From the NCBI RefSeq assembly GCF_010500895.1, contig NZ_JAAAWO010000003.1, positions 186,001 through 250,000 on the forward strand: DNA of 64,000 nt, in the 5' to 3' direction. The DNA comes from Alteromonas genovensis (GTDB taxonomy: Bacteria > Pseudomonadota > Gammaproteobacteria > Enterobacterales > Alteromonadaceae). This document shows positions 63,157 to 64,000 of the stretch, piece by piece. How positions within the stretch are numbered: position 1 is the first letter of the stretch; each line of letters begins with the position of its first letter. The notes beneath the pieces are model-generated. The model was given only the letters and a program-made list of their open reading frames with translations, was not told the origin of the DNA and did no database searches. The position numbers and the translations under genes were made by a program.

Positions 63157-64000
63157 TTGGTATCTCCCTCACCCACTTGACCTAACTCGAAGTCACTTAC
63201 CGGCCATGACGTACTATCGCTCAGTGAATACGCAAGTCCACCGTCTATATAAACATGCTCAGCTTTGGCATAAGTCGAAAATGGGTTACCGTTCCATAAC
63301 ACCACATCAGCTTGTTTGCCCTTTTCTAACGAGCCCGTCTTATCAAATATTCCTAACGATTTGGCAGGGTTAGCTGAAAGCCAAGTCCACGCATCTTTCA
63401 TCGGAATATCAAGACCTGCTCGTTTGCCGTCAGACCATGCTTTGGCAGCTTCTTGGTTCAATCTCTGTATCCCCAAGTCACTATCAGAATGAACAATGGC
63501 ACAGGCACCTGCGGCGTGCACTGCGGGAATGTTTTCCCTAATGCCGTCATAAGCTTCCATTTTAAAGCCCCACCAGTCCGCCCACATCGCTGAACACACG
63601 TTATTTTCTTTCAGCTTGTCAGCAATTTTATAAGACTCAACAGCGTGATGAAAGGTACCAATCTGATAATCAAACTCTTGCATTACGTCCATCATTACCG
63701 TCATCTCATCAGCCCGATAACAATGCATGTGCACACGAATATCGCCATTGAGTACGCCCGCTAACGTTTCAAGCTTTAAATCTCGTTTGGGCGCTTTAGC
63801 GTCTTTGCCCGCCTCATAATCAGTCTCATACTTGTCCCATTTTCGCATGTAGTCTTGTGCATCAGACCAAGCCTGTCGATAACCTGCAACGTTCCCCATG
63901 CGAGTCATGGGGCCGCCTTTTTGGCCATAAACCCGCTTGGGATTTTCACCACACGCCATCTTCATTCCATAGGGAGCATCGGGAAATTTCATATCTTGCA
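63153..64000 (-). CDS. Amidohydrolase-family protein, C-terminal part
   Basis: The frame stays open to the right edge, so the N-terminal part lies outside. The visible 282 or so residues cover the second half of an amidohydrolase: VHMHCYRADEMTVMMDV (metal-binding His), ACAIVHSDSDLGIQRLNQEAAKAW with the late Asp, and AWTWLSANPAKSLGIFDKTGSLEKGKQADVVLWNGNPF. This resembles imidazolonepropionase/dipeptidase-like secreted amidohydrolases. The ATG at 63990-63992 is internal and not the true start. It overlaps the next homologue by 4 bp; the two form an operon. Confidence 0.85.
   Translation of the reverse strand, partial: QDMKFPDAPYGMKMACGENPKRVYGQKGGPMTRMGNVAGYRQAWSDAQDYMRKWDKYETDYEAGKDAKAPKRDLKLETLAGVLNGDIRVHMHCYRADEMTVMMDVMQEFDYQIGTFHHAVESYKIADKLKENNVCSAMWADWWGFKMEAYDGIRENIPAVHAAGACAIVHSDSDLGIQRLNQEAAKAWSDGKRAGLDIPMKDAWTWLSANPAKSLGIFDKTGSLEKGKQADVVLWNGNPFSTYAKAEHVYIDGGLAYSLSDSTSWPVSDFELGQVGEGDTK

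Noticed and set aside
1-64000. CRISPR array, rRNA, tRNA or prophage
   Set aside because: I looked for regularly spaced repeats, conserved rRNA words and phage structural genes and found none; the motif copies are irregularly spaced with no uniform spacers.

Overview
The window looks like chromosome from a marine gammaproteobacterium of the Alteromonas group. This is an inference from gene content and order: TonB-dependent receptors without SusD partners, a laminarin-type polysaccharide locus, FolX-YfcH, RecN-BamE and ScpA-ScpB-RluB neighbourhoods, a YciV/YciO-trp arrangement and moderate GC. I see no rRNA, tRNA, CRISPR array or prophage. The window is cut at both ends: an unidentified minus-strand gene runs off the left edge and an amidohydrolase runs off the right edge.

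Layout. 1-2.8 kb: an unknown gene, a lipoprotein, a GST and an orphan LuxR-type response regulator. 3.1-10.3 kb: a TonB-dependent receptor divergent from a four-gene operon (GntP-type permease, secreted MetX-like hydrolase, secreted PHB-depolymerase-like esterase, 3-hydroxybutyrate dehydrogenase), which reads as a system for using 3-hydroxybutyrate or its oligomers. 10.4-15.8 kb: housekeeping genes (NAD kinase, Dps, RecN with two SOS-box-like sites, BamE, TPMT). 16.6-24.2 kb: a laminarin-type locus (multi-module GH16 lipoprotein, TonB-dependent receptor, clan GH-A hydrolase). 24.2-34.1 kb: mixed genes (DUF445, a repeat lipoprotein, an acetyltransferase, a diguanylate cyclase, topoisomerase IB, MAPEG, a formyltransferase, an outer-membrane barrel, an aldo/keto reductase). 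34.3-38.2 kb: two tandem spondin-domain proteins followed by an OmpR/histidine-kinase pair.

38.3-50 kb: rluB, scpB, scpA, yciO and rnm on the minus strand. Divergent from them is a complete trp operon (trpL with three adjacent Trp codons, an attenuator, trpE-G-D-CF-B-A, then yciI). 50.1-64 kb: an FMN-binding protein, a PepSY/two-component cassette, PerM-like, folX-yfcH, the tesA/ybbA/ybbP group, a REP-associated tyrosine transposase (RAYT) and tandem amidohydrolases.

The most unusual feature is a short dispersed motif, GTGGACAGACACTCAAA with core GACAG(A/T)CAC. It occurs at least 21 times, 20 of them between 43.6 and 62.7 kb. It forms inverted pairs between genes (one makes a textbook terminator; another sits just upstream of the RAYT) and also lies inside six protein-coding genes, always in the same orientation relative to the coding strand. 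It resembles both a RAYT-linked REP family and a DNA-uptake-type sequence. A second dispersed element of about 143 bp (27.3 and 41.5 kb) supplies the stop codon of an acetyltransferase gene.
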